Below are positions 31,848 through 32,588 of a DNA stretch of 32,588 nucleotides, in pieces (the first letter of the stretch is position 1; the number at the start of each line of letters is the position of its first letter). The DNA is from Planctomycetota bacterium (GTDB lineage: Bacteria; Planctomycetota; Phycisphaerae; Phycisphaerales; SM1A02), in contig JADFNO010000021.1 of NCBI GenBank assembly GCA_022563315.1, positions 1 to 32,588 on the forward strand, written 5' to 3'. The translations under genes and the position numbers were made by a program. Below the pieces are notes generated by a model. That model was not told the DNA's origin and ran no database searches. It saw nothing but the letters and a program-made list of their open reading frames with translations.

Positions 31848-31915
31848 TGCCATGATGCCACAATGCCTTGATGCCATCTTCACTAATGCCTAATGCCTAG
31901 TGCCCAGTGCCTTCT
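31848..31915. repeat. Degenerate octamer/heptamer tandem array
   Basis: First about three octamers, TGCCATGA, TGCCACAA, TGCCTTGA, then heptamers TAATGCC, TAATGCC, TAGTGCC, CAGTGCC. The 7-bp phase resembles the array in the sat-cysC gap. It is non-coding and ends at the stop codon of the dockerin-like remnant. Confidence 0.7.
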
Positions 31916-31918
31916 GCA

Positions 31919-32095
31919 TTATGGACACGGCCCCCAGTTGCCCAGCAAGACGAGCAGGTCCTTCACGCCAACGTCGTCGCTGTTGTCGAAGTCGGCGGGA
32001 CAATCTCCCTTCGGCGGGCACGGCCCCCAGGCGCCCAGCAAGAAGAGTAGATCCTTCACGCCAACGACGCCGTCCACGACGAGGTCGGCATGATC
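31919..32095 (-). pseudogene. Orphan dockerin-like C-terminal tail
   Basis: The minus-strand frame ends with two tandem Ca-binding-type repeats, DLVVDGVVGVKDLLFLLGAWGPCP and DFDNSDDVGVKDLLVLLGNWGPCP (each under its own CP-rich linker), then TAA. This matches the C-terminal dockerin-like tail seen on many secreted planctomycete proteins. The first repeat reads VVDG where NGDG is expected, so it has decayed. Upstream the frame stays open to 32368, but the 90 or so residues there have no recognisable domain or signal peptide. It is read as the leftover 3' end of a lost secreted-protein gene; a short functional gene cannot be excluded. Confidence 0.6.
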
Positions 32096-32292
32096 TTCCA
32101 GATGGCCGAAGTGGCGGTTCCACGAGAGTTGTTCGCAGCGATCCTGGACCGCATCCAGCGCTTCGGTGTCCCGCCGCCGTTGCTGCAACGTGGTTGAGTA
32201 TCGCGATAGGGTGAAAAACATGACGATCCCGGCCAGGGGCCGGTTGGTGCTGCGCTGGGGGGCGGGCAAACGCCGCCACAGCACTCTGACGA

Positions 32293-32588
32293 GCGGAAAT
32301 GGGACGGTGTTAGCGTTCAAACGGCGACATGATCGGCGGAATGGTCGTTCGGTTTTGAGATCGGGCAAAGATCCGATAGAATTTCGACCTTGGAGGTGGC
32401 AAATGGGAAATGTCGGCTCAAGAAGCTGGTCGCGGACCTGTCGCTGGACAACGCGATTCTCAGCGGAAATCGGTCAAATTTGGCGTTCACAGGCAGGCAT
32501 TTTCGTCAGAATCGCAGTTCGGTCTTGACTTCAGGCAGAGATTCGCTAAGATGGCAGCATCGGAGGCGGCAAATTGGGAATCCCGGTC
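32293..32588 (+). repeat. Tandem ~170-bp units with promoter-like and ribosome-site sequences; second unit cut by window
   Basis: Unit A (32293-32461) and unit B (from 32462) both begin AGCGGAAAT and run in parallel at about 70 percent identity by eye. Each has a GTTCGGT box, a -35/-10 pair with 16-bp spacing (TTGAGA/TAGAAT at 32355-32382; TTGACT/TAAGAT at 32525-32552), and a GGAGGYGGCAAAT ribosome-site box. In unit A this is followed by ATG at 32403. The layout is that of a duplicated insertion-sequence leader. Confidence 0.7.
32403..32461 (+). pseudogene. IS3-family transposase (OrfA) fragment, frameshifted
   Basis: From 32411, in the frame shifted by two bases from the ATG at 32403, the sequence reads CRLKKLVADLSLDNAIL, the leucine-zipper end of IS3-family OrfA proteins (RLKKLVADLxLD). 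The normal 50 or so residues of the N-terminal HTH are missing between the start codon and this motif, so the fragment carries an internal deletion and a frameshift and cannot make a transposase. It lies inside tandem unit A. Confidence 0.6.

Overview
The window looks like chromosomal DNA of a GC-rich bacterium of the Planctomycetota, perhaps a Phycisphaerae-like lineage. The clues are a pseudopilin-like protein ending in a DMRRW motif, a PEP-CTERM-type protein with an Arg tail, a dockerin-like C-terminus ending in WGPCP, a futalosine-pathway MqnA, an unusual multi-HTH sigma-like protein, and intergenic DNA rich in short palindromic repeats. The taxonomic call is inference; no rRNA or tRNA gene was found.

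Region 1 (1-16.6 kb) reads as one sulfated-polysaccharide locus. sat and cysC make PAPS, the universal sulfate donor. Around them are six different PAPS-dependent sulfotransferases, two GT4 glycosyltransferases, a Wzy/WaaL-type polymerase or ligase, an SGNH hydrolase and a Wzx-type flippase. The inferred logic is glycan assembly by the GT4 enzymes, flipping by Wzx, polymerisation by Wzy and dense patterned sulfation. A second copy of the wzy 3' end lies between two sulfotransferase genes, which suggests growth by tandem duplication. The initiating glycosyltransferase and the outer export machinery are not in the window.

Region 2 (16.7-24.7 kb) is mostly housekeeping: a Spy/CpxP-like periplasmic protein, the Fe-S carrier ATPase Mrp, a DUF2092/LolA-like exported protein, a CPBP membrane protease, and rplM-rpsI with a leader hairpin and a clear terminator. 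Between mrp and its convergent neighbour sits a compact three-gene cassette (a TIGR04255-family gene plus two unknowns) with its own promoter. Its far side carries a second copy of the mrp 3' coding end. This is the best candidate in the window for an inserted, undescribed accessory system.

Region 3 (24.7-32.6 kb) holds a four-HTH sigma-like regulator downstream of mqnA, a PEP-CTERM-type protein with its own terminator, and a translationally coupled pair of FAD oxidoreductase and type III polyketide synthase, suggesting a phenolic lipid or quinone product. The right end is decaying DNA: a 95-bp repeat also found at 24.8 kb, heptamer arrays, an orphan dockerin tail and a tandem-duplicated IS3-like transposase fragment.
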